Assembly (NCBI GenBank): GCA_046293135.1
Contig: JBKBPR010000003.1
Span: forward strand, 62,001-126,000
Length of the DNA: 64,000 nt
Origin: UBA2638 sp046293135
GTDB taxonomy: Bacteria; Pseudomonadota; Alphaproteobacteria; Micavibrionales; Micavibrionaceae
Direction: 5' to 3'
Below the pieces are notes generated by a model, which saw nothing but the letters and a program-made list of their open reading frames with translations, did no database searches and had not been told where the DNA came from. The stretch's first letter is position 1. The number at the start of each line of letters is the position of its first letter. Below are positions 1 through 7,950 of the stretch, in pieces. Position numbers and translations under genes: made by a program.

Positions 1-122
1 GGTTTCATGTTGAGAAGCGGCGCGGTTTTGGGCGCAAGCGGGATATGTTGGTCGGACGGTTTATCGGTCAGCCGGACATACGCTCGATTGAGCAGTCGTC
101 TCAGCGGGAGGGCGTGCTATGA
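1..122 (+). CDS. mnmD: tRNA (mnm5s2U34)-methyltransferase MnmD, C-terminal end (partial)
   Basis: Only the last 39 codons are in the window; the reading frame begins at base 3 and is open to the left edge. The peptide starts FHVEKRRGFGRKRDMLVGRF, which matches the conserved C-terminal strand and the GFGRKR-[DE]-ML signature of the methyltransferase half of MnmC. That enzyme methylates nm5(s2)U34 to mnm5(s2)U34 in the tRNA wobble position. The stop codon overlaps the next start codon in an ATGA arrangement, so the two halves of the bifunctional enterobacterial MnmC are separate, translationally coupled genes here. Identification rests on a short tail plus the partner gene. Confidence 0.72.
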   Translation, partial: FHVEKRRGFGRKRDMLVGRFIGQPDIRSIEQSSQREGVL

Positions 123-1261
123 GGCTGGCAATTATCGGGGCGGGGCTTGCCGGAACTGCAGCGGTCTATATATTAAAACGATACGTATCGAATATTAAAA
201 TATATGAGGCTATGGGGACGTTTGCCGCTAAGGCTTCGGGCAATCCTACAGGGCTTGTCAATCCGCGTTTCTCAGCCCATAAAACACCGGAGAGTGAGTA
301 TTACGCTCAAGGATTTAAAGCGCTGACGCAAGAACTTACAGCCATTGCGCAAACGCCGCAGGGGCAGGCGGTCGGCTGGCGGCCATGCGGAGCGCTGCAT
401 TTGATGGTCGATGGAAAGCGCCAAAAACGCTTTCCGCAAACGGTGCAAAATTGGGGTTGGCGTGATGAGGATTTGCGCTGCGTTGATGCGGCGGAGGCCA
501 GCGCGATTGCGGGCATTCCGCTGGCATATGATGCGCTTTACGTGCGGGAGAGCGGTTTTTTAAATCCCGCCGCCTTGTGCCGCTATTACGCGCATGACGT
601 TGAGGTGGTTACAAACAAATCCGTCGTAACGCTTGAGGATATGGGCGCGCTTGAGGCTGATGTCATTGTGATTGCCTGCGGGGCGACGGCGGCGCATATG
701 GAGATATGCCAAGGCTTACCGCTTCGCAGCGTGCGCGGGCAGATAACCCAAATTCGCAGTGCCGCGCCATTATCTGATTTGCGCTGTAATTTGCATTATG
801 GCGGCTATTGTACGCCGGCGATGGAGGGCGGCGTTCATGCGTTGGGGGCGACGTTTCAACGCTGGTTGGATTATGATGATATCCGCGCTGAGGATGATGT
901 TCAGAATATAAACGAGTTGCAGCGTATCGTGCCAAAAATAACCGAAGCGCCAGAGATTTGTGGGCAGCGCGCTGCTATTCGTTCCACAACGCCGGATCAT
1001 ATCCCGATTGTCGGCGCGCTTGATGATTGGCAGGGGGGGCAGTCACAGGCTCAAATCCAAGAAGCCACAAAAGCAAAAATCTATCTGTCCTTGGCGCATG
1101 GCTCGCATGGTCTGGTCAGCTCTTTTGCCGCGGCGCATATTTTGGCTGATTTGATTTTAGGCGAAGATCACTCACTCTTTAATTTAAAAACGAAACAAAT
1201 CGTATCGTTAAATAGATTCGCAAATCAGGTGCGCGGTGAACAAAACCCTATTGGGGTTTGA
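119..1261 (+). CDS. mnmC: FAD-dependent cmnm5(s2)U34 oxidoreductase (MnmC C-terminal-type)
   Basis: A 380-residue DAO-family flavoprotein. The N-terminal IIGAGLAGTA (residues 5-14) is the FAD-binding GxGxxG of a Rossmann fold. It is followed by ASGNPTGLVNPRF, the signature of the MnmC oxidase domain, and near the C-terminus LAHGSHGLVSSFAAA, the second FAD contact typical of this family. The enzyme removes the carboxymethyl group of cmnm5(s2)U34 in tRNA, producing the amine that MnmD then methylates. The start is fixed by the ATGA overlap with the upstream mnmD tail. The next gene, a wecA-like transferase, follows after about 100 bases without evident coupling. Confidence 0.88.
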   Translation: MRLAIIGAGLAGTAAVYILKRYVSNIKIYEAMGTFAAKASGNPTGLVNPRFSAHKTPESEYYAQGFKALTQELTAIAQTPQGQAVGWRPCGALHLMVDGKRQKRFPQTVQNWGWRDEDLRCVDAAEASAIAGIPLAYDALYVRESGFLNPAALCRYYAHDVEVVTNKSVVTLEDMGALEADVIVIACGATAAHMEICQGLPLRSVRGQITQIRSAAPLSDLRCNLHYGGYCTPAMEGGVHALGATFQRWLDYDDIRAEDDVQNINELQRIVPKITEAPEICGQRAAIRSTTPDHIPIVGALDDWQGGQSQAQIQEATKAKIYLSLAHGSHGLVSSFAAAHILADLILGEDHSLFNLKTKQIVSLNRFANQVRGEQNPIGV

Positions 1262-1360
1262 GCTTGGTTGATATAGGATTTGCCGCGAAACTTGCCTTGC
1301 CCGCCGAATAATGCGCGGTAAGCCAATAAACACAAAACGACAGAGCAATAGAAATAACAT

Positions 1361-2419
1361 ATGAGCGAATTTCTCTGGATTGGTCTTGGTTTTATTCTTG
1401 TCGCTGCGCTTATACCCGTAGCGCGGGCGCTTGCTTTTCGCTGCGGCATGACCGATAAGCCCGGCGGGCGCAAGCATCACGAGGATGAAACGCCGTTGGT
1501 CGGCGGGCTGGTGATCTTCCCCGTTTTTATGGCTGTCGGGGTTTTGGCGGGGTTTTCAATTGCCTCTTATTGGCCGCTTTATCTGGGAATTGCGATTTTG
1601 CTTCTGACCGGTGCGCTCGATGATCGTTATGACATCGGTGCATGGGCGCGGTTTTTTGTGCAAATCGCCGTGGCCAGTTTGGTGGTCGTGTTTGGTGATG
1701 CGCGGCTCGATCATCTAGGGGATTTATTTGGCTTCGGCCAGTTTAATCTCGGCTTTATGGCGATTCCGTTCTCGATTGTGGCTGTGACCTTGTTTGTGAA
1801 TGCGGTCAATCTGATGGATGGGCTTGACGGGCTGGCGGCGGGTAAAGGTTTGATTGCGCTACTCTGGCTGATGGCGGCTTGTACGCTCACGGGCGCTTGG
1901 GGGGCGTTTGCCGAAATCGGTATATTGGCGGCGTGTTTATGCGGCTTTTTGCTATACAATATGCGTCATCCGTTTCGTGATAGGGCCGCAATTTTTCTTG
2001 GTGATGCGGGGAGTTTGGCGCTGGGGCTGGTCTTGGCATGGTATTGTATCGGCCTTGCGCGCGATCCTGATCCCGCCGTTGTACCGATCACGATTGCGTG
2101 GATTATCGGCCTGCCCGTAATGGATGCTTGCGGGCAGTTCTATCGCCGCGTCAAAGAGGGGCGGCATCCGTTTTCGCCTGATCGCGGCCATTTCCATCAC
2201 CATTTCATTCATGCGGGAATCCCCGTGAAATATGCAACGCCGTTGATTCTCGGCTGGGCGTTTGTGATGGGCGGAGTCGGTGTTTTGGGGATTGCGCTTG
2301 GCTTGCCGCAAGTCATACTGTCGCTGGTATGGACAGCAATGTTATTTGCGCATATTGCGCTCTCGAACAAGCCGGATCGATTTATTGCTTTTTTGAAAAT
2401 GCGCTTCGGCCATCAATAA
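1361..2419 (+). CDS. wecA: Undecaprenyl-phosphate sugar-1-phosphate transferase (WecA/TagO/MraY family)
   Basis: An integral membrane polyprenyl-phosphate N-acetylhexosamine-1-phosphate transferase of 352 residues. Family landmarks appear in order: DKPGGRKHH (32-40), the catalytic/Mg-binding pair D87-D88, NAVNLMDGLDGLAAG (147-161), FLGDAGSLALG (212-222), and the cytoplasmic RGHFHHHF (275-282), which is the His-rich loop of WecA/TagO rather than MraY. It would transfer GlcNAc-1-P or a related sugar phosphate to undecaprenyl phosphate and so start a surface polysaccharide. No glycan cluster surrounds it, so the sugar and the polymer are unknown. About ten hydrophobic segments are visible. No strong Shine-Dalgarno precedes the ATG. 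Confidence 0.88.
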   Translation: MSEFLWIGLGFILVAALIPVARALAFRCGMTDKPGGRKHHEDETPLVGGLVIFPVFMAVGVLAGFSIASYWPLYLGIAILLLTGALDDRYDIGAWARFFVQIAVASLVVVFGDARLDHLGDLFGFGQFNLGFMAIPFSIVAVTLFVNAVNLMDGLDGLAAGKGLIALLWLMAACTLTGAWGAFAEIGILAACLCGFLLYNMRHPFRDRAAIFLGDAGSLALGLVLAWYCIGLARDPDPAVVPITIAWIIGLPVMDACGQFYRRVKEGRHPFSPDRGHFHHHFIHAGIPVKYATPLILGWAFVMGGVGVLGIALGLPQVILSLVWTAMLFAHIALSNKPDRFIAFLKMRFGHQ

Positions 2420-2420
2420 C

Positions 2421-3035
2421 TTAGGCCAGCAGCATAAAGCCTTGCGTTCCCGCCCATCTTACAACATCCAGCGCGGTTTGATGCACGGCCATCGAACAGA
2501 TTGACACAAAAACGCCAAGCTCAACAGGCAGCCGCAGCGCATGCGTCGCCATAAAGGCCGTATAAGCATAAGCATAAAGCGTGAAGCACACCATCATCGG
2601 ATAGACTTGCTCCCATGAATAATACCCGCCCATAAAGGCCAGCGATAGCGGCAGCATGAGAATCGCAGCAGGCAGCACGAGCCAGTTATTCGCTGTAACA
2701 AACCGCGTAAATCCCTCCATGCGGTTGAGCTTGCGCGCCATTATATACATGATTCCTGTGAAGGCCGCGAGATAGAGCACGGTGCGCAGCCCGTAAATCA
2801 GGGCAATCGCGTGGATTGACCCCGCGCTCAATTCCTGATTGGGGTGAGCAAAAATCATGGTTGCAATTGATAGCGGCAAGATTAAAAACGGTATGATAAA
2901 GGAGAGCTTCATGCCGCTATAGCTCATTGAAAAACGCTCAACCCCTGACCGCATAAAGAGCGCAATTTCAAGGCAGCCCATAAGATTACGGCGAATGTAA
3001 TGCGGGCGAAGCGGTTTTTTGTAGGGCTCTAGCAT
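2421..3035 (-). CDS. Unknown multi-pass membrane protein
   Basis: I do not recognise a family. The start is the ATG preceded 10 bases upstream by AGGAG; a longer in-frame extension of 16 residues has no ribosome site. The 204-residue product begins MLEPYKKPLRPHYIRRN, a basic N-terminus, then has about five hydrophobic segments (for example SFIIPFLILPLSIATMIFA and WLVLPAAILMLPLSLAFMGG). The overall look is that of a small integral inner-membrane protein of the Yip1-like type, but this is only a resemblance. It converges on wecA with a 1-base gap and is divergent from the lipoprotein gene that follows. Confidence 0.7.
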   Translation of the reverse strand: MLEPYKKPLRPHYIRRNLMGCLEIALFMRSGVERFSMSYSGMKLSFIIPFLILPLSIATMIFAHPNQELSAGSIHAIALIYGLRTVLYLAAFTGIMYIMARKLNRMEGFTRFVTANNWLVLPAAILMLPLSLAFMGGYYSWEQVYPMMVCFTLYAYAYTAFMATHALRLPVELGVFVSICSMAVHQTALDVVRWAGTQGFMLLA

Positions 3036-3213
3036 ATATGAACATCTCCTGAAAACTCTTGAACAATGTTTTTTAAAAATCATAAATTCTCAGCCTTAAG
3101 CCTATGCTAAATTATATTAATAAATCATTAAAATAGTCAAACTTGTGCTCTTTTCAGGCAAATGCATTATAAAACAGGGATGTGGACAAGACGCTTCGTT
3201 GAACGGCCATGCC

Positions 3214-3242
3214 TTGACGCGATGTCACGCACTTTGGACAAT
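3214..3242 (+). promoter_or_regulatory. Possible sigma70 promoter of the AMIN lipoprotein gene
   Basis: TTGACG is followed after 17 bases by GACAAT (4 of 6 to TATAAT), about 30 bases before the start codon and upstream of the GGAGAG ribosome site. The match of the -10 is only moderate. Confidence 0.3.
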
Positions 3243-3275
3243 AAAATATAAGTTCAAATTTCGGAGAGATTCATT

Positions 3276-4094
3276 ATGTATCCATATCGATTTTTTCAAA
3301 TGAGTCTTGCGGCATTGCTTTTGTCTGGCTGTATGCAAAGTACGATGAGCCCAGCTTACGATACCGAAACTCAAGGTGAGGTTGTTAAAACTTCCGAACA
3401 GCTTTTAGCCGCGAACGGAAATTGGACACTTGCCGAAGATGAAGCATCTTCCGATCCTCTCGAATGGCATCGGCGTGCGCGGGAGCGGGTTAACCCCAAC
3501 GATACCAGCGGTCAACAATTTATATCGCAGGACAAAATAGATATGATTGCGCAGGAACATTTGGAACGCGATGAAAATTTCCGCCTTGTCAGGCTTGAGC
3601 GTAACATGAAAGGTCTGCGCAATGATGTTGAGCTTTCTTCAGTGTCGCAAGCTGCAAAAGACCAAGCTGAAGTCCTTGCCGATATTCGCCCTGCTGCCGG
3701 GCTTGTTGAAGTGCCATTACAATCGCATTTTGTTGCTGATGGGAATGATGTTGAACTATTAAACAGCAAGGTACAAGCCGTGCGCTTTGGGGAACATCCC
3801 GATAAGGTGCGGGTTGTGCTTGACCTTTCAGCCCCGACCAGCGGTTTTAGAGCCGTTACGGAAGAGGGCGGGCGCTTTGTGCGGGTTGAATTGCCGAGCA
3901 GCGCATGGAGTGCGGATATGAGCAAGCAGCTCAATAGCAGGCTGGTGAAGGGCTATAGCGTTGAGCAACTTGCTGGCGGTGGCACGGTTTTGCGGATTGA
4001 AATGAACGGGGCGGGCAGGGTTCTCGGCTCCTCGGCCTTGCCGCCCAATACCCAATTCAATCATCACCGCATCTATTTTGATCTTTCGGCATAA
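3276..4094 (+). CDS. AMIN-domain lipoprotein
   Basis: A 272-residue exported lipoprotein. The N-terminus MYPYRFFQMSLAALLLSGC carries a lipobox (LLSGC, Cys19). After a polar, charged middle section (about 25-155) the last ~115 residues form an AMIN-type domain: VQAVRFGEHPDKVRVVLDL, then a short beta-rich repeat ending with HHRIYFDLSA. AMIN domains bind peptidoglycan or secretin-type envelope machines and are usually fused to amidases or PilQ; here the domain stands alone with no enzyme attached. A GGAGAG ribosome site precedes the ATG. Convergent with the symporter gene. Probable role: anchoring or localisation at the cell wall, inferred from the domain only. Confidence 0.75.
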   Translation: MYPYRFFQMSLAALLLSGCMQSTMSPAYDTETQGEVVKTSEQLLAANGNWTLAEDEASSDPLEWHRRARERVNPNDTSGQQFISQDKIDMIAQEHLERDENFRLVRLERNMKGLRNDVELSSVSQAAKDQAEVLADIRPAAGLVEVPLQSHFVADGNDVELLNSKVQAVRFGEHPDKVRVVLDLSAPTSGFRAVTEEGGRFVRVELPSSAWSADMSKQLNSRLVKGYSVEQLAGGGTVLRIEMNGAGRVLGSSALPPNTQFNHHRIYFDLSA

Positions 4095-4122
4095 AGTTAA
4101 AAGTTTTGCCCAGGCTTAATAA

Positions 4123-5454
4123 TTAAGCCTTCACCCAGCGATCCATCAGCATTGAGGCCGTTAAATCGCCCGTGACATTGACCGTTGTGCGGCACATATC
4201 GAGAATTCTATCAACGCCGATCAGCAGCAAAATGCCTTCCTCCGGCACGCCAAGCCCGCTTAAAATCGTCGCCAGCACGATCAAGCCGACGCCGGGGGTT
4301 GCGGGCGTGCCGATTGAAGCGCCGATTGTTGTCAGTAGTAACAAAATGCTGGCCTGAAGCGAGATATCAATTCCAAAAACCTGACACAGGAAGATCGCGG
4401 CAATCGCTTGATACATCGCCGTGCCGTCCATATTGATCGTTGCGCCGAGCGGGATGACAACGCGGCTGACATCGGGGCGCAGCTTGAGTTTTTTCTCGGC
4501 GGCCTCCATCGAAAATGGCATGGTCGCGGCAGAAGAGGAGGTCGAGAACGCCAGCAGCATAACCTCCTTTATATTGCGCACAAACGCTAAGGGGCTGGAT
4601 TTGGCCAGAGCGCCGATAAATATCAGGTAAACCCCGAACATGCAGGCAAGGCCGAGCAGCACAGTGGCGCTGTAAACCGCAACGCTGGTCAGCACGTCCA
4701 ATCCGGTGCGGCTGGTGATATCGGCGAGGATGCCAAACACCGCATAAGGCGCAAACACCATCGCCCAGCCGATAATCTTGAGCGTCAGGCTTTGCCCTGT
4801 GCGGCAGAGTGTTTTAAGCGGGGTGGAAATATCTTGCGGCACATTCAGCGCGGCAATCCCGATCAGGATCGAGGCAATTACAATCTGCAACATGTCATAG
4901 GTCAGGATCGATTGAAACAGGTTGGCGGGGATCATATTCTTGACCCGCTGCGGCAAGGTCAGGTCGTCAAACCGCATAGCGGGCAGTGCATCGGCCGCGC
5001 CGTTTTTTTGCGTTAGGGAGCTTAATAGCTCCAGATCAATATAGCGCCCCGGCTGGATCAGGTTTACAAGGCTCAGGCCGATGGTGATCGCAATCGCCGT
5101 TGTGACCAGAAAATAAGGAACGAGCCGCATCCCGATATTTTTCAGGAATAGCGCATCATTGTTATGTGTGATTCCCAAAATGATCGAACAGATAATCAGC
5201 GGAACAATCACCATACGGATCAAGCCCATAAAAAGCGCGGCGGGCAAGCTCAGCCATTCGCTCAGCACGCTCATATGTTCGCTGGACAGGAGGCCTAATC
5301 CTTCGGGGGAGAGCGCCAGCCCGCATAAAAACCCAAGAATCATTCCGATCAGGATTTTTTGCCACAGTTTCGGGTCGATCAGCCCCGTTGCCGCTGTTTC
5401 GCTGGCGGGATTATTGCTTGCTTGGCCGCTTGTTTTATCCTGTGTGCGTGTCAT
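4123..5454 (-). CDS. Dicarboxylate/amino acid:cation symporter (DAACS family)
   Basis: A 443-residue secondary transporter of the GltP/DctA/SstT type, importing C4-dicarboxylates or acidic amino acids with H+ or Na+. Visible landmarks: the serine-rich re-entrant hairpin AFSTSSSAATMP (302-313), PLGATINMDGTAMY (335-348) containing the cation-site NMDGT, and a second re-entrant region TTIGASIGTPATPGVG. The cytoplasmic N-terminus (about 30 residues) is longer and more polar than usual. Eight membrane segments fit the fold. Substrate cannot be told from the sequence. The stop codon lies inside a short palindrome shared with the convergent lipoprotein gene. Confidence 0.88.
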   Translation of the reverse strand: MTRTQDKTSGQASNNPASETAATGLIDPKLWQKILIGMILGFLCGLALSPEGLGLLSSEHMSVLSEWLSLPAALFMGLIRMVIVPLIICSIILGITHNNDALFLKNIGMRLVPYFLVTTAIAITIGLSLVNLIQPGRYIDLELLSSLTQKNGAADALPAMRFDDLTLPQRVKNMIPANLFQSILTYDMLQIVIASILIGIAALNVPQDISTPLKTLCRTGQSLTLKIIGWAMVFAPYAVFGILADITSRTGLDVLTSVAVYSATVLLGLACMFGVYLIFIGALAKSSPLAFVRNIKEVMLLAFSTSSSAATMPFSMEAAEKKLKLRPDVSRVVIPLGATINMDGTAMYQAIAAIFLCQVFGIDISLQASILLLLTTIGASIGTPATPGVGLIVLATILSGLGVPEEGILLLIGVDRILDMCRTTVNVTGDLTASMLMDRWVKA

Positions 5455-5696
5455 TGAGATAACTTGCCCCTGTTTTCTTTTTTAAGGATAGTAATGAAAT
5501 CATATATCGTTTGCGTGGTAAAATAAACGCCATGCACAATATCCAATACCAAAACCAACCCGATTCCCAGGTCAGATAACATATTTTCACTTTTTTCGAA
5601 GGGTTGCCGTATGAGGGGGCGTATCATTATCGTTCATCAATGATGATGAAGCGTGATAAATTGAAAAAAACTTACACATACAAAGGAGTAACAATC

Positions 5697-6044
5697 ATGA
5701 AAAAACTACTGGCTTTTACAGCGATTGCAGTTCTGGCAGGAATGCCGATGGTCTTGGCCGATGACCATGATGGTAAGAAGCGCGGCGGCCATGACCGTGG
5801 TGCTAAAATGTTCGAAAGAATGGATACTGACGGCGATGGCAAAATCTCCCGCGCCGAGTTCGATGCCTTCCATGGCGAGCGCTTCAACAATATGGATGCC
5901 AATAGTGACGGCTATATCACCACAGAAGAAGCCGCCGCTGTTCGTGAAGAATGGAAAGAGAAAATGAAAGAGCGTCGCGGCGAGCGTAAAGGCGGTAAAC
6001 GCGGTGGTCAATCTCCTGTGGACACGGAGGGTGCTTCCGAGTAA
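5697..6044 (+). CDS. Secreted EF-hand calcium-binding protein
   Basis: The start is the ATG with AAAGGAG seven bases upstream; longer in-frame extensions lack a ribosome site. The product (115 residues) has a signal peptide MKKLLAFTAIAVLAGMPMVLA and two canonical 12-residue EF-hand loops, DTDGDGKISRAE (43-54) and DANSDGYITTEE (67-78), followed by a basic Lys/Arg/Gly-rich tail. Each loop has acidic or oxygen ligands at positions 1, 3, 5 and 12. It is a periplasmic or secreted Ca2+ (or other divalent) binder. It precedes an ECF sigma factor and its likely antagonist by 28 bases, so it may sense or buffer a metal for that system. Confidence 0.85.
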   Translation: MKKLLAFTAIAVLAGMPMVLADDHDGKKRGGHDRGAKMFERMDTDGDGKISRAEFDAFHGERFNNMDANSDGYITTEEAAAVREEWKEKMKERRGERKGGKRGGQSPVDTEGASE

Positions 6045-6072
6045 ACCCTTATTGAGCAAAATGTAATATAAC

Positions 6073-6705
6073 ATGTTCGGTAAAAGGTTTGCTTTGACCA
6101 ATAACCCAGACCAAAACCAAAACGCGATAGATACTATCAGCGACGAAGACCTAATGATCCGCATCCAAGCGCACGATCATCAGGCCTTCGCGGCTTTGGT
6201 GCGCCGTCATTCTTCGATGTTTTATGGCTGTGCTTTTCGCGTTTGCGGGCGGCAGGAAGAGGCCGAAGATGCGGTGCAGGATGCGTTCCTCAAGCTTTGG
6301 AACAATCCGAAAATCTGGCAACCGGATCGTGGGGCGAAGTTCACGACATGGTTCTACCGCGTTGTTGTGAATGCTGCGACCGACCGTTTGCGTAAGAACA
6401 AGCGCTATAGCCCGACTGATAGCGCGCCGCTTGAGGCCATGCCCGACCACACGGCGGCGCAAGATGAGCAATTGATCGCCAGCGATGAGCAGCAAGCGCT
6501 TGAAGAAGCGATACAAACGCTGCCGGAGCGGCAAAAACTGGCCTTGAATTTGTGTTTTTATGAAGGTTTGAGCAATAAAGAGGCCGCAGAAACGCTCGGC
6601 GTGGGCGTAAAAGCGCTGGAATCTTTACTAATGCGGGCAAAATCCGGCTTAAAACAAGCCCTCATAGCGAAGGGTTTGGTCGATGAAGAACGTAAATATG
6701 GATAA
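6073..6705 (+). CDS. ECF-type RNA polymerase sigma factor
   Basis: A 210-residue sigma70-family factor. Region 2 runs from about residue 24 to 100 (EDLMIRIQAHDHQAFAALV, then EEAEDAVQDAFLKLW and TWFYRVVVNAATDRLR). A linker of about 30 residues leads to region 4 (ALEEAIQTLPERQKLALNL, then SNKEAAETLGVGVKALESLL), a helix-turn-helix that contacts the -35 element. Its layout fits group 4 factors controlling envelope or metal stress. The 3' end precedes the small membrane protein gene that I take to be the anti-sigma factor, and a CpxP-like protein follows: a typical autoregulated module. I could not find a convincing ECF promoter upstream. Confidence 0.88.
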   Translation: MFGKRFALTNNPDQNQNAIDTISDEDLMIRIQAHDHQAFAALVRRHSSMFYGCAFRVCGRQEEAEDAVQDAFLKLWNNPKIWQPDRGAKFTTWFYRVVVNAATDRLRKNKRYSPTDSAPLEAMPDHTAAQDEQLIASDEQQALEEAIQTLPERQKLALNLCFYEGLSNKEAAETLGVGVKALESLLMRAKSGLKQALIAKGLVDEERKYG

Positions 6706-6724
6706 AGGCAAGTGGAGTTTAGAC

Positions 6725-7099
6725 ATGGATAAAGAACTGGAACAGATTTTACAACGGCGCTATGTCCCCGAACCCTCCAGCAATTTGGCGGAGCGGATTA
6801 TTACGGCGGCGGCGCTTGAGGATAAAAAACGCGCAGCGCAAGCAGCAGGCGGCGTTGCAGGATTTGGCGCGTTCATCGGAAAAATCGGCGCAGAGGCGCA
6901 GGACTGGTTCGGGTCGTTCTGGGACGGGCTGTTATTGCCCAAACCCGCTTATGTCACGATGGCTTTGTTTATGCTCGGGCTGCTGCTCGGGATTTACACT
7001 GATTACGCCGAGGCCGCGCCATGGATAGATACGGCGCAAGCCAGTATGGTGGATTTAATTTACACCGCAGAAAATGTCAGTGAGGGGGATTGGCTATGA
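6725..7099 (+). CDS. Small single-pass membrane protein, probable anti-sigma factor
   Basis: Start chosen at the ATG with GGAG seven bases upstream; two earlier in-frame ATGs overlap the sigma gene and lack good ribosome sites. The product (124 residues) begins MDKELEQILQRRYVPEPSSN, a cytoplasmic segment of the kind that contacts a sigma factor in anti-sigma proteins. It has one membrane segment, YVTMALFMLGLLLGIYTDY, and a short C-terminus predicted outside. No zinc-binding HxxxCxxC motif is present. Anti-sigma function is inferred from position between the sigma gene and a CpxP-like gene and from topology. The stop overlaps the next start as ATGA. Confidence 0.7.
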   Translation: MDKELEQILQRRYVPEPSSNLAERIITAAALEDKKRAAQAAGGVAGFGAFIGKIGAEAQDWFGSFWDGLLLPKPAYVTMALFMLGLLLGIYTDYAEAAPWIDTAQASMVDLIYTAENVSEGDWL

Positions 7100-7659
7100 C
7101 GATCAATTCAGCAAAAGCGATGAAGATATTTTTCACCGTTTCGGTACTGCTCAATATTGCGCTGATCGGCGTGTTCGCAGGTTCGGCGCTCAAGCGCATG
7201 GGGGATGATCCGCTGCGCAGCGTTCATGCGGAGATGAGCCCGGAAGCGCGGCATATCGTAGCGCGTGAAATGCAATCGGCCTTTCGCGATAATCGCGCTG
7301 AAATGCAAAAAGCGCGTGAGGTAAAAAAAGCGGTGCGGGATATTCTTTCCGCCGAAGAATTTGATGCCGAAGCCTTTGAAGCAAAAGCTATGGAAATGCA
7401 CGATACCCGCACAAAAATGGGGCTGCGCCGTATTGAGGTGACCAAGGAGCTCGCCAGTAAGCTCTCGCAAGAGGATCGCAAAGTTCTGGCAACGCGTTTC
7501 TCATCGGGGTTTCGCGGCGCGAAAAATCGCAATGGTAAGCAGCGCAGCCGTGAGTCTTACACATTTCTGAAAGAGCATGAAGCAAAGGGCGAGAGTGAGC
7601 CAAAAGCCCCGCGAGGCGCTTCAGAACCTGGTGCTCCCGCTGCCGAGAGCAATGAATAA
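7096..7659 (+). CDS. Periplasmic CpxP/heavy-metal-resistance-like protein
   Basis: The ATG overlaps the previous stop (ATGA) and has a GAGGGGG ribosome site just upstream. The 187-residue product has an uncleaved or cleavable hydrophobic N-terminus (MKIFFTVSVLLNIALIGVFA) and a long, charged, almost entirely helical periplasmic part with repeated R/E-rich stretches (SPEARHIVAREMQSAF, EVKKAVRDILSAEEFDAEAF). This is the look of the Spy/CpxP/ZraP and metal-sensor (heavy-metal resist) group, which bind metals or misfolded proteins. The C-terminal 40 residues are low-complexity. Last gene of the ECF module; probably its sensor or effector in the periplasm. Confidence 0.75.
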   Translation: MTINSAKAMKIFFTVSVLLNIALIGVFAGSALKRMGDDPLRSVHAEMSPEARHIVAREMQSAFRDNRAEMQKAREVKKAVRDILSAEEFDAEAFEAKAMEMHDTRTKMGLRRIEVTKELASKLSQEDRKVLATRFSSGFRGAKNRNGKQRSRESYTFLKEHEAKGESEPKAPRGASEPGAPAAESNE

Positions 7660-7662
7660 TTA

Positions 7663-7950
7663 TTAAGGTGCAGTGTCGCGGATTTCAAAGCCTGATATAT
7701 CCTCATCCACGCCGTTCACAACGTGAATAACACTAACCTTGGCGTTTTTAGAGCCTTGGTAGCAGGCCGAAATAAATTTTTGCAGTGTATCTTCATCACT
7801 CGTCACGCAAATTTCGACACTTTTATCGTTGCGGCGGTTTCGCACCCAACCGTCAAGCCGCATCAGATCGGCTTGCTGCTTCGCCCAGAGCCGATAACCG
7901 ACCCCCTGCACAACGCCATGAATGCGCAGATTTTTAGTTTCTTGTTCCAT
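7663..7950 (-). CDS. acyP: Acylphosphatase
   Basis: A 95-residue alpha/beta-sandwich enzyme that hydrolyses acyl phosphates such as acetyl phosphate or carbamoyl phosphate. The signature GVVQGVGYR places the phosphate-binding arginine at residue 20, and the catalytic asparagine is N38 in GWVRNR; both key residues are present. Length is normal for the family. Its start overlaps the end of trhO by 17 bases on the same strand, so the two are co-translated. Convergent with the ECF module, only 3 bases away. Confidence 0.92.
   Translation of the reverse strand: MEQETKNLRIHGVVQGVGYRLWAKQQADLMRLDGWVRNRRNDKSVEICVTSDEDTLQKFISACYQGSKNAKVSVIHVVNGVDEDISGFEIRDTAP

Noticed and set aside
4112..4130. Palindrome AGGCTTAATAATTAAGCCT as a terminator
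   Set aside because: It overlaps the symporter stop codon and has no T tract on either side; at most a weak hairpin.
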